DNA of 64,000 bases from Croceibacterium salegens (GCF_009827435.1 NZ_WTYM01000023.1:62001-126000); one strand, 5' to 3'; counted from the stretch's first letter, positions 52,478-62,492 are shown. The notes: generated by a model not told the origin, from the letters alone. Translations and numbers: made by a program.

Positions 52478-54271
52478 ATGGTTCTTGTCGTCGATGCCTA
52501 CGCGCCGCTGGTGGTTGCCGCGGTGCTGTTGCTTCTACTGCTCGCCTTCGCGTTCGAGGTTCGCCCTCCCGAGGTGGTTGCGATTGCGGCTGTCGCGCTG
52601 CTCCTCGCGCTCGGCATCCTGACGTCCGACGACCTGCTCAAGGCGCTTGGCAACTCGGCGCCTCTGAGCATCGCCGGGATGTTCATTGTTTCGGCATCGC
52701 TGGTCCGGACCGGGCTGCTCGACGACTTTGCAGGGATGGTAACGGCGCGGGCGAAGGAATCCCCGCGCGCCGCGGTGGCCATGCTGCTGGCGCTGGTGGC
52801 CGCACTGTCCGCCTTCACCAACAACACCCCGCTGGTGATGATGATGGTCCCGGTCGGGATCGTGCTCGCCAAGCAGCTCGGTGAGGCCCCGTCCAAGCTG
52901 CTCATGCCGATTTCGTTCGCGGCGGTGCTTGGCGGCACCTGTACGCTGATCGGCACTTCCACCAACCTGCTTGTCGACGGTGTCGCCACCGAGGCCGGAC
53001 TGGCCCCGTTCTCGATCTTCGAAATCGCCCCGGTCGGTATCATCGTGGCGATAGCCGGGGTGATCTATCTCGTCGTCGCCCGTCCCCTGCTTCCCGACCG
53101 CGTGACCATCGCTTCGCTTGCGGACAAGGCCGACGACAAGCGCTTCACGGTATCGGTGGCGATAGAGGAAGGCTCGCCCTTCATCGGCCAGGCACCGGCC
53201 TCCATCTCCGCCTTCAGCCGCGGCGATAGGCGGCTGATCGACCTGATCCGTGGCCAGAGCTCGATGCGCGACAACCTTGCCCGGACCCTGCTCCAGGCTG
53301 GCGACGTGCTGATCCTGCGCTGCCCGGCGAAGGACCTGCTGACGATCAAGGAAAGCGCCAGCATGCGCCTCGCCGGGCCCGACGACGAGCCAGACCTGAT
53401 CGCGCTGACCAGCCGCACCTCGACGGTGATAGAGGCGCTGTTGCTGCCCGATGCGCAGATCGTCGGGCACCGCTTCTCGGACCTTGCGATCCGCCGTCGC
53501 TACAACGTCCACCCGATCGCGCTGCACCGGCGCGGCAGCAACCTGCGCGAGCGTTTCGAGAACGTCGTGCTCGAGCCGGGCGACACGGTGCTACTCGAGG
53601 GCGAGCACGAGGACATCGATCGCTTCGTGGAGAGCGAAAAGCTGGTCAACCTGGCCGAGCCGAAGGCGCGCGGATTTCGCACCAGCAAGGCGCCGATCGC
53701 GCTGGCGGCGCTGGTCGCCATCGTCGCCGGGGCGTCGTTCAACGTGCTGCCGCTGCCCGCGCTCGTAACGCTTGGTGTGGCCGCCGTGCTGGTCACCCGC
53801 TGCATCGAGCCCGAAGAAGCCTTCGGCTCTGTCGATTGGCGTATTATCGCGCTCATCGTGGCCATGCTGGCGATCGGCACGGCGCTGGAGAAGGCGGAAC
53901 TGGTCGAGATGGCCGTGGCTGCCGTAACCCCCGCGCTGGGTGGCTTCGCACCGTGGGTCGCGCTGGCGGCGATCTACCTGCTCAGCCTGCTGCTCACCGA
54001 GCTGGTGACCAACAACGCCGTTGCCGTGGTGGTCACGCCCATCGCGATCAAGCTGGCCGTCGCGCTCGACTCCGATCCGCGCCCGTTCGTAATCGCCGTC
54101 ATGTTCGCCGCAAGCGCGAGCTTCCTCACGCCGATCGGGTACCAGACCAATACGCTGGTCTACGGCGCGGGGGGCTACAGGTTCGGCGATTTCATGCGCT
54201 TCGGCTCGCCGCTGACGGTGGTGGTGGCAGTGGTCACGCTGGTCGCGATCCCCCTGCTCTGGCCCCTTTGA
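52478..54271 (+). CDS. SLC13-type transporter with RCK_C domains
   Basis: 597 residues. About 11 membrane helices of the divalent-anion/Na+ symporter fold (GTSTNLLVDG and the C-terminal repeat LTELVTNNAV, SFLTPIGYQTN). Two regulatory TrkA-C/RCK_C domains (about 210-370) lie between the halves. Likely substrates are sulfate, citrate or similar dicarboxylates. It is monocistronic in appearance, with 140 bp upstream and 120 bp downstream without features. Confidence 0.85.
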   Translation: MVLVVDAYAPLVVAAVLLLLLLAFAFEVRPPEVVAIAAVALLLALGILTSDDLLKALGNSAPLSIAGMFIVSASLVRTGLLDDFAGMVTARAKESPRAAVAMLLALVAALSAFTNNTPLVMMMVPVGIVLAKQLGEAPSKLLMPISFAAVLGGTCTLIGTSTNLLVDGVATEAGLAPFSIFEIAPVGIIVAIAGVIYLVVARPLLPDRVTIASLADKADDKRFTVSVAIEEGSPFIGQAPASISAFSRGDRRLIDLIRGQSSMRDNLARTLLQAGDVLILRCPAKDLLTIKESASMRLAGPDDEPDLIALTSRTSTVIEALLLPDAQIVGHRFSDLAIRRRYNVHPIALHRRGSNLRERFENVVLEPGDTVLLEGEHEDIDRFVESEKLVNLAEPKARGFRTSKAPIALAALVAIVAGASFNVLPLPALVTLGVAAVLVTRCIEPEEAFGSVDWRIIALIVAMLAIGTALEKAELVEMAVAAVTPALGGFAPWVALAAIYLLSLLLTELVTNNAVAVVVTPIAIKLAVALDSDPRPFVIAVMFAASASFLTPIGYQTNTLVYGAGGYRFGDFMRFGSPLTVVVAVVTLVAIPLLWPL

Positions 54272-54391
54272 CCGCTGGCCCGCGGCCGGATCTGGCTTCG
54301 TCGCTGCAGACCCTTTGCGACAACGACGACCGCGCCGGCACGGCCCGGCCCGGTCCGCGTTTCGTGATGGATCAGATACCCTTCAGGCCGC

Positions 54392-55531
54392 TCACGTGCC
54401 GGTCAGCGGCGGATGCTGGATCGGGTCGGGAAAGGCTCCAGCTTGCGGACTAAGGATCCTGGTGATCAGGGCTTCCCATTGCCTCACGATGTGTTCCCGG
54501 CGAAAGCGCTGCGCGTTCTTGATCGCGTGGCTGGCCAGGCGTTTTCGCAGTGCCGGGTCCGCCATGGCGAGCGCCAGGGTCCTGGCCAGTGCGTCGGCGT
54601 CGCCCGCGCGGACGAGCAAGCCGTCCACGCCTTCGCTGATGATGTCGCCCGGGCCAAAATCGCAGTTGAAGCTGACCACCGGCAATTCCGCGAGCATGGC
54701 CTCCACAAGGACATTGCCAAAGCCTTCGTGCCGCGATGAAAGTACGAACAGGTCCGCACATTCCACCCAGGACAGGGGCCGCGGACTGTTGCCGGGCAGC
54801 GATATTCGCGCTTCGAGACCGCAATCGCGTATCTGCGCCTCCAGTCTTTCCCGTTCCTTGCCTTCGCCCCAGATGACCAGACGCCAGTCCGGATTCGCCG
54901 CGGCTATCTTCGCAAACGCCCGGATCAGCAGGTCGTATCCCTTTTGAGGGACCAGCCTGCCGGCTGAAACCAGCACATGCCCTTCGTGGTCTTGATGCTC
55001 GAATTCGGGCAGTTCGACCACGTTTGGAATGACAGTCGCCCGCTTCGACAGCACGGCAGGATAGAGCCGGCGGATCGAATTCGTTTGCAGGACTATTACT
55101 TGTGCTCGGCGTGCCAGAGTTTTCCAGCTCAGGTACCACAGCGGATGCGCTTGCTGGGCCTTGGGATTGTTTCGTTCGGAGATAATGACCGGGATGCCCG
55201 TCCAATACGACGCCAGAAGCGTGATGACATTGATCTTGGTAAGGAACGACAGGACGATATCGGGCCGCTGCGCCCGCATGATTTTGCGCAAGGAGGCGCA
55301 TCGATACATTGTTGCCGCCACGCCGTGCCGGAACGGGCCGCCGGATGAGTGAATAGCCAGCCGAACCAATTCTATCCGGCTGTCGAAAGCAAATCCGATT
55401 GGTTCATCTGGCGAATCGAAGGAGACAATCGTCACCTCAACGCCTCGCGAAACCCAATCGCGAGAGATCAGCGAAATGACGCGCTCAGCCCCACCAACAC
55501 CGAGACCGGCGAGCACGAACATCACCTTCAT
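54392..55531 (-). CDS. GT4-family glycosyltransferase, low GC
   Basis: 379 residues from the ATG at 55531 behind GGGGGC. MKVMFVLAGLGVGGAERV opens the GT-B fold; the C-terminal domain has SAGRLVPQKGYDLLIRA and SSRHEGFGNVLVEAMLAELP. It is probably a surface-polysaccharide glycosyltransferase, but no polysaccharide genes are adjacent. The 5' half and the 245-bp upstream gap are noticeably lower in G+C than the neighbours, which suggests recent transfer. Confidence 0.8.
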   Translation of the reverse strand: MKVMFVLAGLGVGGAERVISLISRDWVSRGVEVTIVSFDSPDEPIGFAFDSRIELVRLAIHSSGGPFRHGVAATMYRCASLRKIMRAQRPDIVLSFLTKINVITLLASYWTGIPVIISERNNPKAQQAHPLWYLSWKTLARRAQVIVLQTNSIRRLYPAVLSKRATVIPNVVELPEFEHQDHEGHVLVSAGRLVPQKGYDLLIRAFAKIAAANPDWRLVIWGEGKERERLEAQIRDCGLEARISLPGNSPRPLSWVECADLFVLSSRHEGFGNVLVEAMLAELPVVSFNCDFGPGDIISEGVDGLLVRAGDADALARTLALAMADPALRKRLASHAIKNAQRFRREHIVRQWEALITRILSPQAGAFPDPIQHPPLTGT

Positions 55532-55643
55532 ATTGCCCCCACGGCGTGAACGGCAGCCTTCCCAGTCGTCGCCGAGCAATCGCCCTGACAAGGCGTGGCC
55601 TTGCTGGCATTGCCATGTGAACTCGGGTGAGCTTTTTGGTCTG

Positions 55644-55658
55644 TAAATGCGGCATTTA
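55644..55658. promoter_or_regulatory. TAAATGC palindrome upstream of glycosyltransferase
   Basis: TAAATGC-G-GCATTTA, a perfect 15-bp palindrome in the A+T-richer 245-bp gap between smc and the low-GC glycosyltransferase gene, about 113 bp before its ATG. It could be an operator. Nothing else in 55532-55776 was recognised. Confidence 0.3.
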
Positions 55659-55776
55659 TTCCTGCCTCAAAAGCGTCGCAAGATGGGTAGATGCATCGCT
55701 GGTTGACTATTTCGAGACAGGATAATGTAGAGCGCCGTGAGTCTGGCTGGACCTGCTGGCGGGCAGTCGGTCGGTC

Positions 55777-58700
55777 CTACTCGGCTGCGAGCAATTCCTC
55801 CGCCGCGCCCAGATCCACGCTGACCAGACGCGAGACGCCCTTTTCGACCATGGTCACGCCGAACAGGCGGTGCATGCGGCTCATGGTCACGGCGTTGTGG
55901 GTGACGATGAGGTAGCGCGTCTGCGTTTCCTGCACCATCGAATCGAGCAAGTCGCAGAAGCGGTCGATGTTGGCGTCGTCGAGCGGCGCGTCGACCTCGT
56001 CGAGCACACAGATTGGTGCCGGATTGGTTAGAAATAGCGCGAAAATAAGTGCCGTTGCGGTTAATGCCTGTTCGCCGCCCGAGAGCAGGCTCAGAGATTG
56101 CAGGCGCTTGCCCGGCGGCTGGGCATAGATTTCCAGCCCCGCTTCGAGCGGATCGTCGCTGTCGACTAGTGCCAAGTGCGCCTGGCCGCCCTCGAACAGC
56201 CGGGTGAAGAGCCGTTGGAAGTGTTCGTTGACCTCCTCGAACGCGGCTCGCAGGCGCTCGCGGCCTTCGCGGTTGAGGTTGCCGATCGAGCCGCGCAGGC
56301 GGTTGACCGCTTCGGCCAGCTCGGCCTGTTCCTCGACGCTGGCGCCGTGTTCCTGTTCGAGCTTGGCCAGTTCGTCGGCTGCGACGAGGTTGACCGGGCC
56401 GATCCGCTCGCGGTTGGCGACAAGGCGGTCCATCTCTTCGCTCTCGTCGTGCGAGTTCCTGATCGCCTCGGGGGCGAATTCGAAACGGCCGGCGAGCAGT
56501 GGCGGCGGGCACTGGAAGCGCTCGCCCGAAATGCGCGCCATTTCCTCGCGGCGCTGTTCCTCGTTCTCGGCGCGAGCCGCGGTGCCGGCGCGGTTCTCGC
56601 GCGCGGTGGAGAGCGCCTCGGCGGCGTCGGCCAGCGCGGCTTCGGCGCCCTTCATGTCCTCGTTTACCGCGGCGACGGCGGCTTCGGCCTTGGCCAGTTC
56701 CTCGCCAAGCCGATTGCGGACCGCGTCGCCCTGCTCGATCTCGCGCATCAGCCCAGCGGGCTTGGCGGCGACGACGGCGCGTTCCTCGGCGATCTCCTCG
56801 AACCGCCGCTCCATCTCGGCAAGGCGGCGGGCGGCATCGCCGGCGCGGGCTTCCCAGCCCTTCATGTCGGCGCGCAGCGCTCCAGTTCTTTCGCGCGCTA
56901 CGGCGAGGGCTTGGTCGTGAGCGGCGAGGGCGGCGAGCGCCCCTTGCAGCGCGGTGCGCGCGGCCTCGTGCCGGGCGCGCGCGGCTTCGAGCGTGGCGCG
57001 GCCGCTTTCGGGATCGGGCAGGGTAGTGCGCTTGTCCTGCGCGGTGACGAGGTCCTTTTCCGCCGATGCGCGCTGCTCGGCGAGGTCGGCGGCGTTGGTG
57101 TCAAGCTGCTCGAGGCGCGCCGCGAGCCGCTCGCGCGCCGCCTCGGCCTGGTCGAGTGCGCGCAGCGCCTGACGCTCGCGTTCGGACGCTTGCGCGACCT
57201 CGCGCTCCATGCCGACGAGTTCGCGCTGCAGTGATTGAAGCGCTTCAATTGCCGCCGAACACGTCGTTTCCGCGTCGTTCGAGGCCTGCCGGAGCGCCGG
57301 AAGCTCGGCTTCGAGATCGGCGAAGCGGTTCTCGGCCTCGAGCCGCGCCGCTTCCGCCGCGCCTTCACCGCGAGCAATAAAGCCGTCCCAACGGCGCAGC
57401 GCGCCAGCCTTGGTCACCAGCCATTCGCCGGGGCCGAGTGCGCGACCGTCGTCGCTTTCGGCAACATGGACCAGCGCAAGGCGTGCGGCGAGTTCGGGAG
57501 GGCACAAGGGCACGTGGTCGGCGAGGCTGTCGGCGACCTTTGCCGGGGCGGCGGATCCGGTCCAGAAGCGCCCTTCGCTGTCCGAGCCCGGCTGGCCGAG
57601 CGGCGCCTTGGCATCGCGGCCGAGCACGGCGGCGAGCGCACGTTCGTAGCCCTTGGCAGCCGAGACCTTGTCGAGCGCAGCAGGCAGGCCGTGCTTGTTC
57701 GCCGCCTGGCGGGCGCGCGCCTCGCGGTCGCGGACCAACGCGTTGTATTCGCGCTCGACGCCGGCCAGCTCGGCCTTCGCCGCGGCCAGCGCGCTCGATG
57801 CCGCCTCGCGATTTTCGGTGAGCGTTTCCTTGCGCACCTGTTCGGCTTCGAGGTCGGCGCGCAGCCGGATCAGTGCCAGTCCGGCGGTTTCCGCGGCCTG
57901 CTTTGCCGCCGCCACCGCCTCGGCCGGATCGGCCTCGCCGGTCAGCGCCGCACGGGCTTCGTCCTGCCGGCGCCGTTCGGCAGCGATGCGGTCGAGCCGG
58001 ATCTGCGCCTGCGCCACCTCGGCCTCGACGACGCGCCATTCGGCTTCGACCCCGGCGTGGTCGGCGGTCGCCTTGGCCAGCGCCAGTTCGGCGGCGCGCC
58101 CGGCGCGCTCGGCTTCTTCGGTATCGGCGGCGATGGCTGGGCGGCGCGCTTCGTTCTCGGAGAGCGCGCGTTCGTTGGCTTCGAGATCGCCCTGCAACCG
58201 CTTCATCGCCTCCGCGGCATCGCCGGTCAGCCGGTCGGCCTCGCCGCGATCTTCCTCGAGGCGCTGCTTCTGGCGGTCGAGGTCGGCGAGCCGTTCCTCC
58301 GCCGCTTCGAGCTGGCTGGTCAGCGCGGCCATGCGGTGGCCGTGGGCGCTCGCATCGTCGCGCCGGTCGGCGAGTTCGTCGCGCACTTCGGCAAGCTTTT
58401 CGGCGAGCGCGGCCTGCGCCTTCTGAGCCGCGTCGGCGGCGGCCTTGGCAGCATCGACCTGCCCGTCGGCGAGTTTCGCCTGTTCGCGCGCCGCCTCGGC
58501 AGCGGCGGCGGCATCGCGCCAGCGGGCGAACAGCAGTCGCGCCTCGGCGACGCGGATCTGGTCGGACAGCGCCTTGTAACGCTCGGCCTGCTTGGCCTGG
58601 CGGCGCAGGTTGGCGATCTGGCTGTCGAGGCCGGCCATGAGGTCTTCGAGCCGGGCGAGGTTGGCCTCGGTCTGGCGCAGCTTGCCCTCGGCGTCGCGGC

Positions 58701-59202
58701 GGCGGACGTGGAGGCCGGCGATGCCCGCCGCCTCTTCGAGCATCATGCGCCGCTCGGTCGGCTTGGCGGCGATGACCGCGGCAATCTTGCCCTGGCTGAC
58801 GAGCGCGGGCGAGTGCGCGCCGGTGGCGGCATCGGCGAAGACCAGCGCCACGTCCTTGGCGCGCACGTCGCGCCCGTTGACGCGGTAGGCGCTGCCGGCA
58901 CCGCGTTCGATGCGGCGAGTGACCTGCAGTTCCTCGCCGTCGGCGGAGTAGGCGTCGAGCACGACCTCCGCGAAGTCGCGCTGCGGGCGCTGCGCGGTAC
59001 CGGCGAAAATGACGTCGTCCATCCCGCCCGAGCGCAGCGACTTGGGCGAATTCTCGCCCATGACCCAGCGGATCGCTTCGAGCAGGTTGGACTTGCCGCA
59101 GCCGTTGGGGCCGACGACCCCGGTCAGGCCCGGTTCGATGCGCAGCTCGGCCGGTTCGACAAAGCTCTTGAAGCCTGAGAGCTTGAGCTTCCTGAACTGC
59201 AT
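55777..59202 (-). CDS. smc: Chromosome segregation ATPase SMC
   Basis: 1141 residues. The N-terminal head has Walker A GPNGCGKSN (about 32) and VSQGKI; long coiled coils flank a hinge near the middle (about 500-640). The C-terminal head has the ABC signature LSGGEQALTATAL and Walker B ICVLDEVDAPLDDAN. It compacts and segregates the chromosome with ScpAB. DsbA-like genes lie just upstream on the same strand, followed by dciA. Confidence 0.95.
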   Translation of the reverse strand: MQFRKLKLSGFKSFVEPAELRIEPGLTGVVGPNGCGKSNLLEAIRWVMGENSPKSLRSGGMDDVIFAGTAQRPQRDFAEVVLDAYSADGEELQVTRRIERGAGSAYRVNGRDVRAKDVALVFADAATGAHSPALVSQGKIAAVIAAKPTERRMMLEEAAGIAGLHVRRRDAEGKLRQTEANLARLEDLMAGLDSQIANLRRQAKQAERYKALSDQIRVAEARLLFARWRDAAAAAEAAREQAKLADGQVDAAKAAADAAQKAQAALAEKLAEVRDELADRRDDASAHGHRMAALTSQLEAAEERLADLDRQKQRLEEDRGEADRLTGDAAEAMKRLQGDLEANERALSENEARRPAIAADTEEAERAGRAAELALAKATADHAGVEAEWRVVEAEVAQAQIRLDRIAAERRRQDEARAALTGEADPAEAVAAAKQAAETAGLALIRLRADLEAEQVRKETLTENREAASSALAAAKAELAGVEREYNALVRDREARARQAANKHGLPAALDKVSAAKGYERALAAVLGRDAKAPLGQPGSDSEGRFWTGSAAPAKVADSLADHVPLCPPELAARLALVHVAESDDGRALGPGEWLVTKAGALRRWDGFIARGEGAAEAARLEAENRFADLEAELPALRQASNDAETTCSAAIEALQSLQRELVGMEREVAQASERERQALRALDQAEAARERLAARLEQLDTNAADLAEQRASAEKDLVTAQDKRTTLPDPESGRATLEAARARHEAARTALQGALAALAAHDQALAVARERTGALRADMKGWEARAGDAARRLAEMERRFEEIAEERAVVAAKPAGLMREIEQGDAVRNRLGEELAKAEAAVAAVNEDMKGAEAALADAAEALSTARENRAGTAARAENEEQRREEMARISGERFQCPPPLLAGRFEFAPEAIRNSHDESEEMDRLVANRERIGPVNLVAADELAKLEQEHGASVEEQAELAEAVNRLRGSIGNLNREGRERLRAAFEEVNEHFQRLFTRLFEGGQAHLALVDSDDPLEAGLEIYAQPPGKRLQSLSLLSGGEQALTATALIFALFLTNPAPICVLDEVDAPLDDANIDRFCDLLDSMVQETQTRYLIVTHNAVTMSRMHRLFGVTMVEKGVSRLVSVDLGAAEELLAAE

Positions 59203-59232
59203 GGCCGCCGTTTTCTCCCCCCCTACGCCGCT

Positions 59233-59976
59233 TTAACGGGCCCCGGCGTTCTGCAGGTTGGCTTCAAGTTCGGCCCAACGCAGCGTGCCGAGGTTGCGGC
59301 CATTGATGAAAAACGTTGGGGTGCCGGTAACGTTGAGCTCGTCGGACTGCTTTTCCGAGCGGTCGGCGATTTCGGTCAGGCTGGCGAAGTCCGACAGGCA
59401 CTGCAGCTGCTGGTTGGCGGCGATCCCGCGCGCCGCGAAGAAGTCGACGAGCCCGAGTTGCTGCGCCAGTGCCGGGAAGCGCTGGTTTTCCGGCAGCTTC
59501 ATCGCGTTCTCCATCAACGCGGGGTTCTGCTGCACCGGCGCGACGATCTGCGCGAGGTTCTGCCACACCTGCTCGGAAAGCGGGATGTAGGCCGAAGGGT
59601 CGTTGCCGCACCGCGCGAGGCGGGCGATGGTCAGGTCGATGGCGTCGTGGATCTGGTTGCGCAGTTCGTAGCTGACGACACCGCTGGCGACGTACTTGTT
59701 CTTGATCGTCTCACCCGCCTCGGCGTCGAATTCGGCGCAGTGCGGGCAGGTGTGGCTGGCATATTCCACCAGCTTCACCGGCGCGTCGGGGTTGCCGATC
59801 TGATGGCCGCCTTCGGGCGTCACCGCGGCGACGTCGAGCCAGTTGCCGCCGTTCGGCGCAGGGATCGCGGCAATCGCTTCGGACACCGCCACGGCATCGT
59901 CGGTCTTGTCGCCGCTGCAGGCAGCGAGGCCGGCGGCGAGCAGGGCGGTGAGGACGATACGTCGGAACATGGTCAT
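59233..59976 (-). CDS. DsbA-like thiol oxidoreductase, lipoprotein form
   Basis: 247 residues. A lipobox (LAACSG) marks it as a membrane-anchored lipoprotein. A thioredoxin-fold domain has CPHC in ASHTCPHCAEFDAEAG, with cis-Pro in GTPTFFING. It belongs to the DsbA/ScsC-like disulfide enzymes of the periplasm. A paralogue without a lipid anchor is encoded 111 bp upstream on the same strand. Start chosen at 59976 (ATG 59970 is also possible). Confidence 0.82.
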   Translation of the reverse strand: MTMFRRIVLTALLAAGLAACSGDKTDDAVAVSEAIAAIPAPNGGNWLDVAAVTPEGGHQIGNPDAPVKLVEYASHTCPHCAEFDAEAGETIKNKYVASGVVSYELRNQIHDAIDLTIARLARCGNDPSAYIPLSEQVWQNLAQIVAPVQQNPALMENAMKLPENQRFPALAQQLGLVDFFAARGIAANQQLQCLSDFASLTEIADRSEKQSDELNVTGTPTFFINGRNLGTLRWAELEANLQNAGAR

Positions 59977-60087
59977 GGCAGGCCTGTCAGCTTGGATACG
60001 GATAGGGAGGCTAGCCCAGCGGGCACGGGCGTCAAAGCACGGTAACCTTGCGCGCGCGCCTTTTGCACAGGCTTGTGCCCGGCGGGA

Positions 60088-60759
60088 TTACTTCTTCGGC
60101 GGGGCAATGGCGGTTTGCAGCTGCCCCCAGGTGTGGACGCCCTGCAGCACCTTGCCGTTGAGCGCGAAGCTGGGAGTCGAATTGACTCCGGCCGCATCGG
60201 CGACGGCGTCGGTCTTCTTGGACAGCGCCTCGATCGCCTTTTCGTCGGTCAGGCACTTGTCGAGTTCGACCCTGCTATAACCGCGCGATTCCATCATGCC
60301 GTAGAAGTCGAGATCGGAAGCGATGGCGCGCATGCGGTCGGCCACCGGGCCGGATTGCCAGCGTTGCCGCTGCGAGGGCAGGGTCAGTTGCCAGGTCGTC
60401 GTCCAGCGGTCCTGCCGTGCGAAGAACATGTCGTGGTTGCCCCAGAACTTCGCCGGATCGCCGCAGTTGACCAGCACCGTCGCGGCAAGATCGACCGGGT
60501 CGCGGATGATGTGGCGCACTTCCACCGAAGCCTTGCCGGTCTGGACCAGCGAGAGCTTTATCGTCGCGTCGGCTTCCTTGTAGAATTCGCCGCAGTGCGG
60601 GCAGGTATAGCTGACGTATTCGACCAGCTTGGTCGTCGCGTTGGGATTGCCGATGCGGTGCCCGGCGGCGGTCACGGCATAAGTGCCGAGCCAGTTCTGC
60701 GCCACCGCGGTGAGCGGCACGGCCGCGACCAGCAGCGCGGCCAGCAGGTATTTCCTCAT
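60088..60759 (-). CDS. DsbA-like periplasmic thiol oxidoreductase
   Basis: 223 residues. A cleavable signal peptide (about 20 residues, ending AVAQ) and a DsbA-type domain with CPHC in VSYTCPHCGEFYKEAD and a cis-Pro in STPSFALNG. It is a close paralogue of the preceding lipoprotein form; together they suggest division of labour between soluble and membrane-tethered disulfide enzymes. It overlaps dciA's end by four bases, a coupled start (ATGA). Confidence 0.83.
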   Translation of the reverse strand: MRKYLLAALLVAAVPLTAVAQNWLGTYAVTAAGHRIGNPNATTKLVEYVSYTCPHCGEFYKEADATIKLSLVQTGKASVEVRHIIRDPVDLAATVLVNCGDPAKFWGNHDMFFARQDRWTTTWQLTLPSQRQRWQSGPVADRMRAIASDLDFYGMMESRGYSRVELDKCLTDEKAIEALSKKTDAVADAAGVNSTPSFALNGKVLQGVHTWGQLQTAIAPPKK

Positions 60760-61343
60760 CCCTCTCGCTCCTCCTTGTCGCCCAGGCTGCGGGCGAGCGA
60801 TTCGAGCACCGTCCTCAATTCCGGATCGCCGATATCGCGCAAGGATTCCCCCAGTTCCATCGGGATCGGCTTGAGCGACGGTGGCGCCTTGGGCCGCTCC
60901 TGAGCACGAGCCGGCTTAACCTCGCCTTGCCGCATCTTGACCCGGGCCACGGCCTTGTAGCCGAAAAAGCGGTTCACCCGCTCGATGATCTCGGGGATCA
61001 CGTGCTGGATCAGCGGCGCGTGCGCCGGCAGCACGACAAGCTGGAGGATGCCCTCGCTCTTCTCGCCCGGCGGGAAACGGATCGATTCGGGCAGGCAGAC
61101 CTTGGCGTGGTGCTCGCCGACGATTTCCGGCCAGCGGGTGACGACCGAGCTCTGCACGAAGCCGAAGCGGCGGAACGCGGCGCGGCCGATCTGCGGCACG
61201 AGGTCGGCGACGGCGCGCGCGGGTCCTCCCCGAGGCCGTTCATACTCCTTGGGTTTGCGGCCTGCCGCATTGCTGCCTGAGGCCGGGGATTTTCTTCCCC
61301 GCTTTGGTGTGTCGCTGTCGCTTCCCATGGTCGCCGCCGCCAT
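60756..61343 (-). CDS. dciA: DciA-like helicase loader
   Basis: 195 residues from the ATG at 61343 (ATG 61328 also possible). It has the DUF721/DciA fold (about 50-130: RRFGFVQSSVVTRWPEIVGEH and a conserved C-terminal strand) plus a basic N-terminal stretch. DciA loads the replicative helicase DnaB in bacteria that lack DnaC/DnaI. It is divergent from mutY by only 14 bp and precedes the DsbA pair. Confidence 0.85.
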   Translation of the reverse strand: MAAATMGSDSDTPKRGRKSPASGSNAAGRKPKEYERPRGGPARAVADLVPQIGRAAFRRFGFVQSSVVTRWPEIVGEHHAKVCLPESIRFPPGEKSEGILQLVVLPAHAPLIQHVIPEIIERVNRFFGYKAVARVKMRQGEVKPARAQERPKAPPSLKPIPMELGESLRDIGDPELRTVLESLARSLGDKEEREG

Positions 61344-61357
61344 GCCATAGCCACGAC

Positions 61358-62386
61358 GTGAGCGCCACAGGGTCCATCGCAAGCAAGCTGCTCGACTGGT
61401 ACGATCGCAACGCACGTCGACTGCCGTGGCGGGTGCCGCCGGGCGGGGGCGAGGCCGATCCCTACCGCGTCTGGCTGTCGGAGGTCATGCTGCAGCAGAC
61501 CACCACGGCCGCGGTCGCGCCCTACTTCGCCGCCTTCACCGAACGCTGGCCGACCATCGAGGCGCTCGCCGCTGCGCCGGAAGAGGACGTGATGGCCGCC
61601 TGGGCCGGGCTCGGATATTACTCCCGGGCGCGAAATCTCGTGAAATGCGCGCGCCAAGTGGCTGGAATGGGCGGGTTTCCCAAGAACGAGGCGGAGCTGC
61701 GCAAGCTTCCCGGCCTCGGCGACTACACCGCCGCGGCGGTGGCGGCGATCGCTTTCGGGCAGCGCGCCGTTGTGGTCGATGCCAACGTCGAACGGGTCGT
61801 CGCGCGCCTCTTCGCCATCGACGAGCCTCTGCCGGGCGCGCGCAAGGCGATCCGCGACAAGGCCGACGCGATCACGCCGGACAAGCGCGCCGGCGACTTC
61901 GCGCAGGCGATGATGGACCTCGGCGCCACCACCTGCTCGGTGCGCGATCCGCAATGCTTGCTCTGCCCGCTTAGCGCCGAATGCGAAGGCCGTGCCAAGG
62001 GTGACCCGGCACGCCTGCCGGTCAAGGCGGGGAAGAAGGCCAAGCCACTGCGCCAGGGCACCGCCTTCTGGATCGAACGCGACGCGAAAGTCTGGCTGGT
62101 CCGGCGCCCCGGGAAGGGCATGCTCGGCGGAATGCGCGCGCTGCCCGACGACGGCTGGGCGGCCAGCGGCGACGGTTCGGGCGACGCGCCGATCGGCGGC
62201 GGCTGGCGCGCCGGCGGGGTGGTGCGCCACGGCTTCAGCCACTTCGACCTCGAACTGGGCCTCGCGATCTATGCTGGCGAGCGGTTCGCCGAACTGGGCG
62301 AGGGCGAATGGTGGCCGATAGCGGACATCGAGGAAGCGGGCCTGCCGACACTTTTCGCAAAGGCCGCACGGCTGGCGCAGGCATAA
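61358..62386 (+). CDS. mutY: A/G-specific adenine glycosylase
   Basis: 342 residues from a GTG at 61358. HhH-GPD domain with SEVMLQQTT (catalytic Glu42), LPGLGDYTAAAVAAIAF hairpin, catalytic Asp141 in VVDANVERVV, and the [4Fe-4S] motif C193-x6-C200-x2-C203-x5-C209. A C-terminal NUDIX-like domain recognises 8-oxoG. It removes A from A:8-oxoG pairs. It is divergent from dciA; the start is separated from dciA's by 14 bp. Confidence 0.9.
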   Translation: MSATGSIASKLLDWYDRNARRLPWRVPPGGGEADPYRVWLSEVMLQQTTTAAVAPYFAAFTERWPTIEALAAAPEEDVMAAWAGLGYYSRARNLVKCARQVAGMGGFPKNEAELRKLPGLGDYTAAAVAAIAFGQRAVVVDANVERVVARLFAIDEPLPGARKAIRDKADAITPDKRAGDFAQAMMDLGATTCSVRDPQCLLCPLSAECEGRAKGDPARLPVKAGKKAKPLRQGTAFWIERDAKVWLVRRPGKGMLGGMRALPDDGWAASGDGSGDAPIGGGWRAGGVVRHGFSHFDLELGLAIYAGERFAELGEGEWWPIADIEEAGLPTLFAKAARLAQA

Positions 62387-62492
62387 TAGTTCTTCGCATC
62401 TCGCGCCGACTTACGCATAGAGTACCTCAATCATCCGGCCGCATGGCGCGCTAGATTCGCGAGTTGCACCATGCTGGCCCGATTTGGGGGAA

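Noticed and set aside
57235-59178. 647-codon frame opposite smc
   Set aside because: Antisense of the SMC coiled coil; no independent start or motif.
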